A stretch of 64,000 nt of DNA, taken from NCBI RefSeq assembly GCF_000429325.1, contig NZ_AUBQ01000005.1:344469-408468 (forward strand), in the 5' to 3' direction. Under the pieces are notes generated by a model, which saw nothing but the letters and a program-made list of their open reading frames with translations, searched no databases and was not told where the DNA came from. Source of the stretch: Fundidesulfovibrio putealis DSM 16056. Lineage in GTDB: Bacteria; Desulfobacterota; Desulfovibrionia; Desulfovibrionales; Desulfovibrionaceae. The translations under genes were made by a program, and so were the position numbers. Below are positions 20,001 through 27,419 of the stretch, piece after piece (the stretch's first letter is position 1; the number at the start of each line of letters is the position of its first letter).

Positions 20001-20543
20001 CATGGACAGCCTGGGGCCGGGGGCGCTCTGGCGCAGCGCCTCTATGACTCGCACCGCCTGTGCGGCCCGCACGGCGACCTCGGCCTGGGAGGCCCTGGGC
20101 GAGGCCACGGTGAGCATGAGGGTGGCCGTGTCGCCGAAATCCTTCAGGAACGTGATGGGGCCGGCTCCGTCGGGCAATCCCTTGATGGAGTTCAGCTTCA
20201 GGTTGATGTCGTCCAGCACTTCGCCGGTCTGGGCGATCTCGTCGCGCAGCTTCACGGTGATGACGGACATGCCGGTGCGGGTGACGGATTCCACCCGGTC
20301 CACCTTGTCGTTCTCGGCCACGCGGGCTTCGATGACCCGCGTGACCAGCTCCTCCACCTTTTCGGCGCGCACGCCCGGCCAGGGGCAGAGCACGGCTGCC
20401 ACGCGCACGGGGATGTCCGGGTCCTTGCGCTGGGGCATCTTGGCGTAGCCGAAGGCGCCCCAGGCCAGCACCGCGATAAGCAGCACCCAGGAGACGTGGC
20501 GGTGCTCCACGAAGAAGCGGGCCATGTTGCGTTTGTCGTTCAC
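17055..20543 (-). CDS. RND efflux pump inner-membrane subunit
   Basis: 1162 residues with the RND layout: TM1 (WVLLIAVLAWGAFGYAKMP), a large periplasmic loop, a TM2-6 block including LGLLVDDPVVAGDAIKREL, a second loop, and TM8-12 (GIASLIGVIVSHVIVLFDF). It is a proton-driven exporter working with an MFP and an outer-membrane channel. GTG 20543 is preferred because GGGAG lies 7 nt upstream; ATG 20525 has no such site. Upstream codons to 20702 are repeat DNA. It is the last gene of tetR-MFP-RND, separated from the MFP by 288 nt of repeats. No outer-membrane channel gene follows. The substrate is unknown. Confidence 0.92.
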   Translation of the reverse strand: MNDKRNMARFFVEHRHVSWVLLIAVLAWGAFGYAKMPQRKDPDIPVRVAAVLCPWPGVRAEKVEELVTRVIEARVAENDKVDRVESVTRTGMSVITVKLRDEIAQTGEVLDDINLKLNSIKGLPDGAGPITFLKDFGDTATLMLTVASPRASQAEVAVRAAQAVRVIEALRQSAPGPRLSMALVVPPSVPQQQVERKLALFAAYLKNTPGVSDLRTGTEPGMVVADVAASMPPEAFRDLVMTFARTGMKHSELHPDLWQPVIVADPAGTRQAFEESAGDAYSFRDLEDFTETISRTLRAVPQVAKVTRWGVRPEAVFLDYSQERLASHSVQPWRIQGAFTGRNIAPSGGVGEFGGRNVALDPTGEFSSERELGATLVSQGLYLRDLVEMERGYETPADTINRYTYRDASGQWRSGKAVSLAVTMRSGEQIGDFSKAVDAALDGLRQRLPEDLVMARTSDQPKQVNESVSLFMNSLYEAVILVVLVAAVGFREWRSALLMALSIPITLAMTFGFMHTLGIDLQQISIASLIIALGLLVDDPVVAGDAIKRELSAGTDRSVAAWLGPTKLAKAILYATITNIVAYLPFLLLSGDKGRFLYSLPVVVTCSLVASRLVSMSFIPFLGYYLLRPGKAEAGPDKGFARHYYRLGGWLIDNRWKALAVSLVLVGAGFWAKSLLKPMFFPIDRSYLSYVDVTLPEDSAIDLTAELAATVERAVLRAADDFGRAHPEYPVPLTSLTSFVGGGGPRFWFSVTPELKKPNYAQVLIQVQDKHVTELFSAPLQAELSREIPGARVDVRRLESGPPVGIPVQIRLAGEDEATLREMAERMKGALRALDVAERVSDNWGSHRFTARVAIDPDKATLAGITNQDVARSSAMAVSGLTVTSLREGRLSTPVVLRLRGEERAKLSDIANLYVYPQNGEHKVPLTQVADITWGMDGERIARRNHFRTITVSCFPVPGVLPSEVIGAAMPAIKALEADLPPGYTLVIGGEYEEQVKGFAEMGMVMGISVAMIYLALLFQFKNAVKPLLVFGAIPYGVAGAFASLALMGQPFGFMAFLGIASLIGVIVSHVIVLFDFIEEKLHAGEPLRQAILDAGLLRLRPVLITVGATITALFPLAKNGGPLWEPLCYAQIGGLAVATFVTLLMVPVLYAIAAFDLKAIR

Positions 20544-20561
20544 GAAAAGACTCCCGTCAAA

Positions 20562-20777
20562 AGGCCGGACGTACCGTCCGACCCGAGAACTCAAATATAC
20601 TTGGATGATCCGGCGCCGCATCCCGTCTTCAGACGCTTCTGGAACGCCGGACCCATACGGGTTTCCAAAGTGCCGGACGCATCGTCCGACCAGAGAATTC
20701 AAAGAATCCGGAATGTTCCGGTGTTGCGCCTCGTCTTCAGACGTTTCCGGACCGCCGAACCCATAAGGGTTTCCAAA
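20562..20777. repeat. Tandem duplication, two imperfect 108-bp units
   Basis: Unit 1 spans about 20562-20669 and unit 2 about 20670-20777. Both contain GCCGGACG-N4-CGTCCGAC, GAGAA-TCAAA, CGTCTTCAGACG and end in GTTTCCAAA, at an exact 108-nt offset. Many substitutions separate them, so the duplication is not recent. Each unit holds short palindromes. Unit 2 runs into the type A hairpin repeat. Confidence 0.85.
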
Positions 20778-20805
20778 GGGGCTCGCCCCTTTGGCCGCCG
20801 GAGGC
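20764..20805 (-). repeat. Dispersed hairpin repeat, type A (inverted)
   Basis: TAAGGGTTTCCAAAGGGG-CTCG-CCCCTTTGG then CCGCCGGAGGC; reverse orientation relative to the copy at 16223. It lies between the MFP and RND genes, downstream of the MFP stop. Confidence 0.85.
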
Positions 20806-20831
20806 TGTCTTCCACGCCAAAACTTGCCTCA

Positions 20832-21944
20832 CTACTTGATCACGCGCACTTCCTGCCCGTCGGTGGCCAGCGTGGACCCGCGTGTGATCACCTGCTCGCC
20901 GGGTGTCAGCCCGGACAGGATGGTCACCATGTCGCCAGCCACCCCGGCAACGCTGACGGTGCGCAGCTGGGCCACGGTCTTGCCGTTCTTTTCGGCCAGA
21001 ACGTGCACCACGAAGTCGCTCCCGCTGGCGGGGCGGGCCAGGGCGTGCAGGGGGATGGCCGCCAGGGAGGCGCGCTGTCCGGCGGAGGCGCGGCGCACCG
21101 TGGCGATCATGCCGTCCTTCAGGGAGAGGTCAGGATTGGCGATGGTCACTTCCACCTCGAAGGTGCGGCTCTTGGGGTCGGCGGAGGGGGAGATGGCCGT
21201 TACGATCCCTGTGAACTCACGACCGGCCAGGGCGTCGCAGACGATGCCCAGGGTGTTGCCCAGGCTCACGCGGGCGATGTCCTGGTCGGGCAGGCCGAAC
21301 ACGGCCTTCACCGAGGTCAGGTCCACCAGCACGAAGGCCACGGTGCCCTGGTTCACCAGGGTGCCGTGCTCCACGTCGCGGCGCACCACCATGGCGTCCA
21401 TGGGGGAGACGAGGGTGGCGTCGCGCAGGTTGATCTCGGCCTGCTCGAGCGCCGCCTGGGCCTGTGCGGCCTTGGCCTGCGCGACCTCCAGGCGTTCCTG
21501 GGTGCGGTCGAACTCGCTGCGCGATATCACCTGACCGTTTATGAGCTTGGAGTTGCGCTCCTGGTCGCGTTTGGCCAGGGCCAGGGTGGCGCGGGCCTCG
21601 TCCAGGGTGGACTTGGCCTGGGCCAGCCTGGCCTTGTAGTCGGCGTCGCGCAGGCGGGCCAGCACCTGGCCCTTGGTCACGCGCGAGCCCTTGTCGCGGG
21701 CCGAGGGCGTGACGGTCTCCACGTAGCCGGGCACCTTGAAGGCCAGGCTGACCTGCTCGCGCGGGGCCAGCACGGCGCTGTAGCGGGTGGCCAGGGCGGC
21801 CTGCTCGCCGGAGGTGGCGGCCACGGAGGCCACCGGCTGCACGGATACGGGCAGGGGCGGTTTTTCGAAGGCGTGCTCGCGCGCGCAGGCGGCGCACAGG
21901 GCCAAGGCAATGGTCAGGACCAGCGGGGCGATGAGTCTGTTCAT
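20832..21944 (-). CDS. RND efflux periplasmic adaptor (MFP) subunit
   Basis: 370 residues. The signal sequence ends in a cysteine-rich site (ALALCAACARE) that resembles a lipobox although position -3 is Cys. Residues 85-190 form the alpha-hairpin (LAQAKSTLDEARATLALAKRDQ, AQAKAAQAQAALEQAEINL), flanked by lipoyl half-motifs (GSRVTKGQVLARL and SPMDAMVVRRDVEHGTLVN) and a C-terminal beta-barrel/MP domain. It bridges the pump to an outer-membrane channel. GAGG precedes the ATG. It is the middle gene of tetR-MFP-RND. Confidence 0.93.
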   Translation of the reverse strand: MNRLIAPLVLTIALALCAACAREHAFEKPPLPVSVQPVASVAATSGEQAALATRYSAVLAPREQVSLAFKVPGYVETVTPSARDKGSRVTKGQVLARLRDADYKARLAQAKSTLDEARATLALAKRDQERNSKLINGQVISRSEFDRTQERLEVAQAKAAQAQAALEQAEINLRDATLVSPMDAMVVRRDVEHGTLVNQGTVAFVLVDLTSVKAVFGLPDQDIARVSLGNTLGIVCDALAGREFTGIVTAISPSADPKSRTFEVEVTIANPDLSLKDGMIATVRRASAGQRASLAAIPLHALARPASGSDFVVHVLAEKNGKTVAQLRTVSVAGVAGDMVTILSGLTPGEQVITRGSTLATDGQEVRVIK

Positions 21945-21986
21945 ACGATACCTCGTGGTTGTCAGACGAAGGGGCGGCTCGCGCCG

Positions 21987-22625
21987 TTACGAGAGCCCGC
22001 CGGGGCACTCGCGCAGGGCGCGCAGTCCGGCCAGGGAGAACTGGAACACGAGTTCGCCGAGGCGCGCCACGTCGTGGGGCAGATAGGTCTTGTCCGGGTA
22101 GAGCTGGGTGATGATCTGGCGGTTCTGGGTGTGAAAAAATATCTGGCCCACGATGGACCCGGCGCACAGGCGCACGGTCTCGGGGTCGGCATCACCGATG
22201 ATGCCCCGGACGACCCGCTCCAGCTGTTCCTTGATGGGGCGCATGAAGCGCTCCACCAGGGGTTGCAGGGCGGGGCTTGGGTTGGCCAGCTCCATCCAGA
22301 AGAGGTCGCTGCGTCGGGCCATGGCCGGATCGTCCGGGTAGTTCAGGCGCAGTATATTGAAGATGAACCGTTCCAGGGCCTCTTCCGGAGGCTGCCCCGG
22401 ATAGAGCCCCTCTTCCATGGGGAATTGGTCGTGGCATTCGGACATGATGCGCTCCAGCGCCGCTGCGTGCAGGGCGTCCTTGGAGCCGAAGTGGTAGTTC
22501 ACGGCGGCCACGTTGGCCCCGGCGCGAGCGCAGATGTCGCGCACCGTGGCCAGGACGAAGCCTTTCTCGAGGAATACCTCGATGGCGGCCTCGAGGATGC
22601 GGGTGTGGGTGTCGCTGTGGTCCAT
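21987..22625 (-). CDS. TetR/AcrR family regulator of the efflux operon
   Basis: 212 residues from ATG 22625. The N-terminal HTH reads THTRILEAAIEVFLEKGF, VRDICARAGANVAAVNYHFGSKDAL; the C-terminal ligand domain resembles the AcrR/CecR-type (LYPGQPPEEALERFIFNILRL). It heads the operon with the MFP and RND genes and directly overlies an inverted-repeat operator, so autorepression and substrate-induced efflux are likely. No clear Shine-Dalgarno is seen; the operator occupies that position. Confidence 0.9.
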   Translation of the reverse strand: MDHSDTHTRILEAAIEVFLEKGFVLATVRDICARAGANVAAVNYHFGSKDALHAAALERIMSECHDQFPMEEGLYPGQPPEEALERFIFNILRLNYPDDPAMARRSDLFWMELANPSPALQPLVERFMRPIKEQLERVVRGIIGDADPETVRLCAGSIVGQIFFHTQNRQIITQLYPDKTYLPHDVARLGELVFQFSLAGLRALRECPGGLS

Positions 22626-22626
22626 G

Positions 22627-22667
22627 TTTAAGCACCGTTTCAAGCTGCGATTTAAACGGTGTTTAAA
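22627..22667. promoter_or_regulatory. Inverted-repeat operator for the TetR regulator
   Basis: Arms TTTAAGCACCGTTT (22627-22640) and AAACGGTGTTTAAA (22654-22667) are complementary at 13 of 14 positions around 13 nt. The element abuts the tetR start codon. Its position suggests control of tetR-MFP-RND, and possibly of the divergent gene at 22769. Confidence 0.65.
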
Positions 22668-22768
22668 TCCGGGTCTGATTTCCGTCAACAGATTTATTCA
22701 GCTCGTGCGGGGGGGAGCGTTACGCCGCCGTTGGCATCCCCGGCGCGTCGGGCTATGATGCCCGCCTC

Positions 22769-23719
22769 ATGACCATCGAAACCATCTGGCACTCGACTGC
22801 CTGGCCCATACTCAAGCTGCTGGGGGCGCTCTCCTTGAGCCTCTTGGCGGCCAACCTCGTGGAAACCCTCAACTGGACACGCTTCCTGGCCCGTTTCGCC
22901 CGCCCGCTGATCCGCGCGGGCCACATGCAGGACATCGTCGGGGCCAGCTTCTCCATGGCCTTCTTCTCGGGCATGGCCGCCAACACCATGCTCTCCGAGG
23001 CGCACCAGCAGGGCAAACTCTCCGACCGGGAGCTCATCCTGGCCAACATGTTCAACTCGCTGCCCACGTATTTTTTGCACCTGCCCACGATGATTTTCGT
23101 CACCGTGCCCTTTCTGGGGCGCGCGGCGGCGGTGTACGTGGGCATGACGCTGGGCGCGGCCATCCTGCGCACGCTGGGCATCGTGGCGGCCGGGCGGGTG
23201 CTGCTCCCCCTGCTGCCCGAGGGCTGCGTGGAGTGCCAGCTGCCCGAGCGCGGCCCCACCTGGCGCGAGGCCCTGCTCAAAAGCTGGAAGCGCTTCAAGA
23301 AGCGCATCACCAAGATCTGCCTGATCACCGTGCCCATCTATGCGGCCATGGTGGCGCTCAATTCCTGGGGTGCGTTCGCGGCGGCGGAGCGCTTCATAGC
23401 GGACAACCTGAGCTTCATGTCCTGGCTCTCGCCCAAGGCCGCGTCCATCGTGGTGTTCGGCATGGCCGCGGAGTTCACGGCCGGGCTGGCCGCCGCGGGC
23501 GCGCTTCTGAACGCCGGGGATTTGCCGCAGAAGGAGGTGGTGCTGGCGCTCCTGCTCGGCAACCTGCTCTCCACGCCCATGCGGGCCTTCCGCCACCAGT
23601 TCCCGTACTACGCGGGCATCTTCAAGCCCGCCCTGGCCATGAAGCTGATCGTGCACAACCAGAGCTTCCGCGCGGCCAGCCTGCTGGTGGTGGGCGTGGG
23701 CTACTACTTCCTGGGGTAG
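22769..23719 (+). CDS. Nucleoside-recognition (GATE) domain membrane protein
   Basis: 316 residues with about eight TM segments. GASFSMAFFSGMAANTML and a second copy-like GMAAEFTAGLAAAGALLNAG are the paired Gate motifs of the PF07670 group, which includes spore maturation SpmA/B-like and nucleoside-transporter-related proteins. Substrate and role are unknown. A cytoplasmic loop carries charged residues (RGPTWREALLKSWKRFKKRITK). It is divergent from tetR, and its stop is 2 nt before the next start, so it is co-translated with the AlkD-like gene. Confidence 0.75.
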   Translation: MTIETIWHSTAWPILKLLGALSLSLLAANLVETLNWTRFLARFARPLIRAGHMQDIVGASFSMAFFSGMAANTMLSEAHQQGKLSDRELILANMFNSLPTYFLHLPTMIFVTVPFLGRAAAVYVGMTLGAAILRTLGIVAAGRVLLPLLPEGCVECQLPERGPTWREALLKSWKRFKKRITKICLITVPIYAAMVALNSWGAFAAAERFIADNLSFMSWLSPKAASIVVFGMAAEFTAGLAAAGALLNAGDLPQKEVVLALLLGNLLSTPMRAFRHQFPYYAGIFKPALAMKLIVHNQSFRAASLLVVGVGYYFLG

Positions 23720-23721
23720 CC

Positions 23722-24375
23722 GTGACTGCGGGCGAAGTTCTGGAGAGGCTGCGGGAGCTTGGCAGCGAGCACAACCGGCAGGGCATGGCCCGCTTCGGCA
23801 TCAATACGGCGCGGGCCCTGGGCGTCAGCATGGCGTCCATGCGGCCCCTGGCCCGCGAGTTTGGACGCGAGCATGAACTCGCCCAGACGCTCTGGGACAC
23901 GAAGGTGCACGAGGCGCGCATCCTGGCCTGCCTGATCGACGATCCCAAAAAAGCGGGGCGCGACCAGCTGGAGCGCTGGGTGGAAGATCTCGATTCCTGG
24001 GACCTGACCGATCAGTTCTGCAACAAGCTGGCGGTGAAGACGCCGCTGGCCTGGGAACTGGCCGTGAGCTGGGCTGCTCGGGAGGAGGAGTTCGTGCGCC
24101 GGGCCGGATATTCGCTGATGGCCCAGCTGGCCGTGCACCACAAGGCCGCGCCGGACAGGGATTTTCTGCCGCTCTTGGAACTGGTCGAGGGCGCGGCGGA
24201 CGACGAGCGCAATTTCGTGAAAAAGGCCGTGAACTGGGCCTTGCGGCAGATCGGCAAGCGCAGCCCGGCCTTGAGAGTCGCCGCCGTGGAGACGGCCCGC
24301 AGGCTGGTCAAGCGGGAATCGAAGTCCGCGCGCTGGATCGCGCGGGACGCGTTACGGGAGTTGGACCCGGCCTGA
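23722..24375 (+). CDS. AlkD-like DNA alkylation repair HEAT-repeat protein
   Basis: 217 residues from GTG 23722, right after the previous stop. The family pattern is clear: MARFGINTARALGVSMASMRPLAR, LWDTKVHEARILACLIDDP, WVEDLDSWDLTDQFC, and NFVKKAVNWALRQIGKRSPAL near the C-terminus. AlkD proteins are HEAT-like glycosylases that excise N3- or N7-alkylated purines by contacts with the DNA backbone. The Trp/Asp/Arg set used by AlkD is plausibly present (WDTKVHEAR, WDLTDQF). It follows the GATE protein. Confidence 0.85.
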   Translation: MTAGEVLERLRELGSEHNRQGMARFGINTARALGVSMASMRPLAREFGREHELAQTLWDTKVHEARILACLIDDPKKAGRDQLERWVEDLDSWDLTDQFCNKLAVKTPLAWELAVSWAAREEEFVRRAGYSLMAQLAVHHKAAPDRDFLPLLELVEGAADDERNFVKKAVNWALRQIGKRSPALRVAAVETARRLVKRESKSARWIARDALRELDPA

Positions 24376-24552
24376 AATTTGCGAGAGTTTATGGAATTTA
24401 AAAAGTGCGTCATCAATAACAATTGTTATCAAGATGGGAACGAGACGTGCGTTGGTTTTTTATGAGTAAGAATGGTATAAGATGATAATATTAAGCCGTT
24501 TTGTATGTTCACTGTTCTGTAGGGAGTATGTAAATTACATCAAAGCTTGGAA

Positions 24553-25968
24553 TTATAAGTGTGATGCAGACAATGGCTGTCTAGCGTCGATAACTATGAC
24601 CTCTGTTTTGTACGGTGATAATGTTTTTATGTTTGAAATTTTTTCTTGAATCGCTTTAATGCGTTTTATGTCATCGTCATTGTAAATTATTATCATGTAA
24701 AATCCGTAAATTATATTTTCGGATTCAAGGTACTTGGGGAGCTGCTTGGAAAATCCATTCCAGTATTTTGTGTTGTTTGCCTTTTTTAATTCAAGGAGGC
24801 ATCTGTAGCTGTATCCTTGTGAGAATTTAAAATCAACGGGGCCTCGTCCAATGTTTACTTCTTTAGAGATATCGATGTCATTTGCTTGACAGTAGTGCTT
24901 TACTATTCCAAGTAGCAGAGATTGTGCTGCACTCTCTCTTTTCTGTGATTTGTCGTCGTTAATTAGTAGTTCCCATCCCCTGTTATTGGTGATGAAAATC
25001 TGGAAGTGATTTAATATATTGCGTACCGAAAGAATGAATTCCTGTTCGCTTGTTGTGTTGATTGTGGTTGGATTGTCTGTACAATATTGTTTGGAAGGTT
25101 TGTACCACGAGAGAATCCCGAGTCTGTCTTTCTTAAAATTGTATGGGATAGGCTTGTCACCCTCAATGAATTGAATGAAACGCTTGCGCATATCCGGGTG
25201 CTCTTGCGCAATGCGGATAATGGCTTTTTTGTCAATTTTGCTGGTGATGTCTATGTTGAGCTCGTTGCGCAGTGTCTCGCTTTCGTTGTCGAGACAATAT
25301 GTCCAAAAGCTGTCAGAATTAATTGTTGGAAGATGTCTGAGAAATGATTTGGGAGTTATAATGGTCCCATGGAAGTTATAGGGGTTGTATGGTAATTGTT
25401 CGACAGTGTCCTCCCATCCACCTCTCTCATAATTGAAGATGCCGTGCCGAACTTTGCAGGCTTTTGTTGGAATATTATGATCTCGGCATATATCCTGTGT
25501 GTATTTTATAAAATATGGCTTCAAAATGTTTGCCGTCGCGTCGCTAATTCTGTCTTTCCCGATTCTTTCTTTAAATAGGCCGAATTCTTCAAAGTGATTG
25601 ATATTTGCAAATCCTGCTTGTGTGCATTCAAGGACAGCTCCAGCGAGGATGTTGGCAAATCCTCCTGCAGATCCAGCGCCGCCGGTACCGTCAATTGTAA
25701 AGCCAAGACATAGTTCTTCAACCTCAGGGAATGAAAGTATCTTTAAAGATTGTTTCCAAAAAGTGCTTTCAGTGTCAGATGCACGAGCAACAGTTTTGAA
25801 GGCATGTTCAAAGAATTTTATTACTTCAGCGTGGCATTTTTCGAAATATGGGTTCTGAGATTTGTAAATTAAGAATGGATCTAGGAAAAGGTTGCTGTCA
25901 ATGGAAAGGACCGTGTCGAACCATTCGTATTCAAGCTCGGGAAGCTTATGGTACTCTGAAAAGAGCAT
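24553..25968 (-). CDS. Orphan protein with C-terminal PD-(D/E)XK nuclease signature
   Basis: 471 residues, no family recognised over its full length. Residues 345-409 show a nuclease-like order: E345 on a helix (RESAAQSLLLGIV), D379 in GRGPVDFKF, E393-L-K395 in LLELKKANN, then Q409. This matches the PD-(D/E)XK fold of restriction and repair endonucleases. The N-terminus has LSIDSNLFLDPFLIY and a Gly-rich TIDGTGGAGSAGGFAN loop. Composition is markedly AT-rich against its neighbours, indicating transfer. It is a single gene with its own promoter, between convergently read alkD and the gph operon. A defence role is an inference. Confidence 0.6.
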   Translation of the reverse strand: MLFSEYHKLPELEYEWFDTVLSIDSNLFLDPFLIYKSQNPYFEKCHAEVIKFFEHAFKTVARASDTESTFWKQSLKILSFPEVEELCLGFTIDGTGGAGSAGGFANILAGAVLECTQAGFANINHFEEFGLFKERIGKDRISDATANILKPYFIKYTQDICRDHNIPTKACKVRHGIFNYERGGWEDTVEQLPYNPYNFHGTIITPKSFLRHLPTINSDSFWTYCLDNESETLRNELNIDITSKIDKKAIIRIAQEHPDMRKRFIQFIEGDKPIPYNFKKDRLGILSWYKPSKQYCTDNPTTINTTSEQEFILSVRNILNHFQIFITNNRGWELLINDDKSQKRESAAQSLLLGIVKHYCQANDIDISKEVNIGRGPVDFKFSQGYSYRCLLELKKANNTKYWNGFSKQLPKYLESENIIYGFYMIIIYNDDDIKRIKAIQEKISNIKTLSPYKTEVIVIDARQPLSASHL

Positions 25969-26005
25969 GGCACGACCTCGTTATTGTGGATTGTACTATG
26001 GGGAA

Positions 26006-26034
26006 AATTTATAGGGTTTAAACTCATTTGTCAA
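26006..26034 (-). promoter_or_regulatory. Promoter of the orphan nuclease gene
   Basis: On minus, a perfect TTGACA (26034-26029) followed after 17 nt by TAAATT (26011-26006), or after 15 nt by TATAAA. It is 40-65 nt upstream of the start codon in AT-rich DNA. Confidence 0.55.
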
Positions 26035-26120
26035 TAACATGGCGGCGATTGTCTTCGTCGATATAGATGTTTGACGGGTGGCGTGAGTTTAGTTTTGCGT
26101 TATTCAGTCTCTTGCGAGGG

Positions 26121-26789
26121 TTAGGGGGTGACAGGGGTGCAGTCCACCAGCAGCCCCATGAGCTCCTCCGGCTTGTCGATGAACAGCTTAGCCCCGGCCT
26201 CTTCTAGGGTGTCGCGCCCGCGAAAGCCCCACGTCACGCCGACCGGCGTCATGCCAGCGTCCAGCCCGCATTTCACGTCCATGGGCGAATCCCCCACGAA
26301 CAGAAACTCTTCCGGCGTCATGCCCAGGCGTTTGGCAATGGCCAGGGCTCCTTCCGGGTCGGGCTTCCTGCGTATCGCCGCCGACTCCCCCACGATGGCC
26401 GCCCAGCGCACTCCCCCGAAGAACTGCGTCATGTTGGCCTTGCAGAACTGCTCCGGCTTGTTGGACAGCACGCACAGGGCGATGCCCCGCCCGGACAGCG
26501 CCTTCAACAGCTGCGGGATGCCGGGATAGGGCTTGGTCTTGCGGTCCAGGTGTTTGGCGTATTCCTCGCGCATGCGCGCAAGCACCCTGGGGTAGGCGTC
26601 CATGTGCTCCGGGGGCATGGCCCGCTGCACCAGCATGGCCACGCCGTCACCCACGAACTGCTTGTAGCTCTCCACGGGATGCGCCGGGTAGCCGAAGGCC
26701 TTGAGCGTGGCGTTGCCCGCGTCGGCCAGGTCTTCCAGGGTGTTCAAGAGGGTCCCGTCCAGATCGAAGATGACGGCGCGCACGGACAT
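26121..26789 (-). CDS. gph: HAD hydrolase, phosphoglycolate phosphatase-like
   Basis: 222 residues. ATG 26789 has AAGGAG 6 nt upstream. HAD motifs: I, VIFDLDGTLLNT; II, VLSNKPEQF; III, the lysine in RRKPDPEGA; IV, FVGDSPMDVKCGLDAGM. The cap insertion after motif I (QFVGDGVAMLVQRAM) is that of Gph, which dephosphorylates 2-phosphoglycolate. Other sugar-phosphate substrates are possible. It is the last gene of pyk - ATC hydrolase - gph on minus. Confidence 0.8.
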   Translation of the reverse strand: MSVRAVIFDLDGTLLNTLEDLADAGNATLKAFGYPAHPVESYKQFVGDGVAMLVQRAMPPEHMDAYPRVLARMREEYAKHLDRKTKPYPGIPQLLKALSGRGIALCVLSNKPEQFCKANMTQFFGGVRWAAIVGESAAIRRKPDPEGALAIAKRLGMTPEEFLFVGDSPMDVKCGLDAGMTPVGVTWGFRGRDTLEEAGAKLFIDKPEELMGLLVDCTPVTP

Positions 26790-26874
26790 CAGCGGCTCCT
26801 TGAGGTGTTTGCGGCCCATTCGGGGCCGGATGGCGGCTGGAGGGCGCAGGCCCGGTTGAGCGAAACCGGGGGCA

Positions 26875-27366
26875 TCAGTCCTTCCAGGTGAAGCGGAAAC
26901 AGCAGCGGGGCGCGCCCGTGCCGATGGTTTCGGGGCGTTCCATGACGATGTGCGGCGAATAGGCCGTGGCGAAGGGCTCGTCGCGGCAGCAGGACACCAG
27001 CCCGACCAGCTCTTCCGGCAGGCCCATCTCCCGGTAGGTCTCCACGTAGGCGCAGCGCGTCACCTCGAAGCTCAGCTCGTCCGGGCCGCTCTGCACGTTC
27101 TCAATGGAGAGCGCCCCGGAGCCGCGCCACAGGTCCACCACGGTCTTGAAGTGGGCGAAGCTCGCCCCGCCCGGCGCGCCGAAAGCGAAGGCCCGCCCGG
27201 CCTGGGCAGCCAGGTCGCAGGCGGCGCGGCGCACGGCTTCCAGGGCCGCGTTCTTCCCCAGGGTTTCCGCCAGGGTCAGGTACATGGCCCGGAAGATGTC
27301 GGCCTCGATGGCCCGTTGCCTGAGAAGCGTGATGCCCACGCGCAGCTCCGTCGAAAGAATGTCCAA
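26875..27366 (-). CDS. L-2-amino-thiazoline-4-carboxylate hydrolase-like protein
   Basis: 163 residues from TTG 27366; GTG 27339, with GGAG 6 nt upstream, is an equally likely start. Matches the ATC_hydrolase family (PF14196): conserved TRCAYVETYREMGLPEELV, then CCRDEPFATAYSPHIVME and PRCCFRF. The named enzyme opens the thiazoline ring in Pseudomonas cysteine synthesis, but most members of this family are uncharacterised and the CxRD and Cys-rich end may bind metal. It lies between pyk and gph. Confidence 0.7.
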   Translation of the reverse strand: MDILSTELRVGITLLRQRAIEADIFRAMYLTLAETLGKNAALEAVRRAACDLAAQAGRAFAFGAPGGASFAHFKTVVDLWRGSGALSIENVQSGPDELSFEVTRCAYVETYREMGLPEELVGLVSCCRDEPFATAYSPHIVMERPETIGTGAPRCCFRFTWKD

Positions 27367-27419
27367 AAGCCCGTCCCGGCGCGCTCCGGAAACGTCCGGG
27401 AGGGGCGCAATCGTTTTGC

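Noticed and set aside
20562..20777. Possible CRISPR or satellite array
   Set aside because: Only two units of 108 bp with no spacer pattern and no cas genes; it is a simple tandem duplication.
18615..22631. Very long plus-strand open frame (1338 codons)
   Set aside because: It runs antisense to the RND, MFP and tetR genes and is rich in Gln, His, Gly and Val, the typical product of the complementary strand of high-GC genes. It has no recognisable domain.
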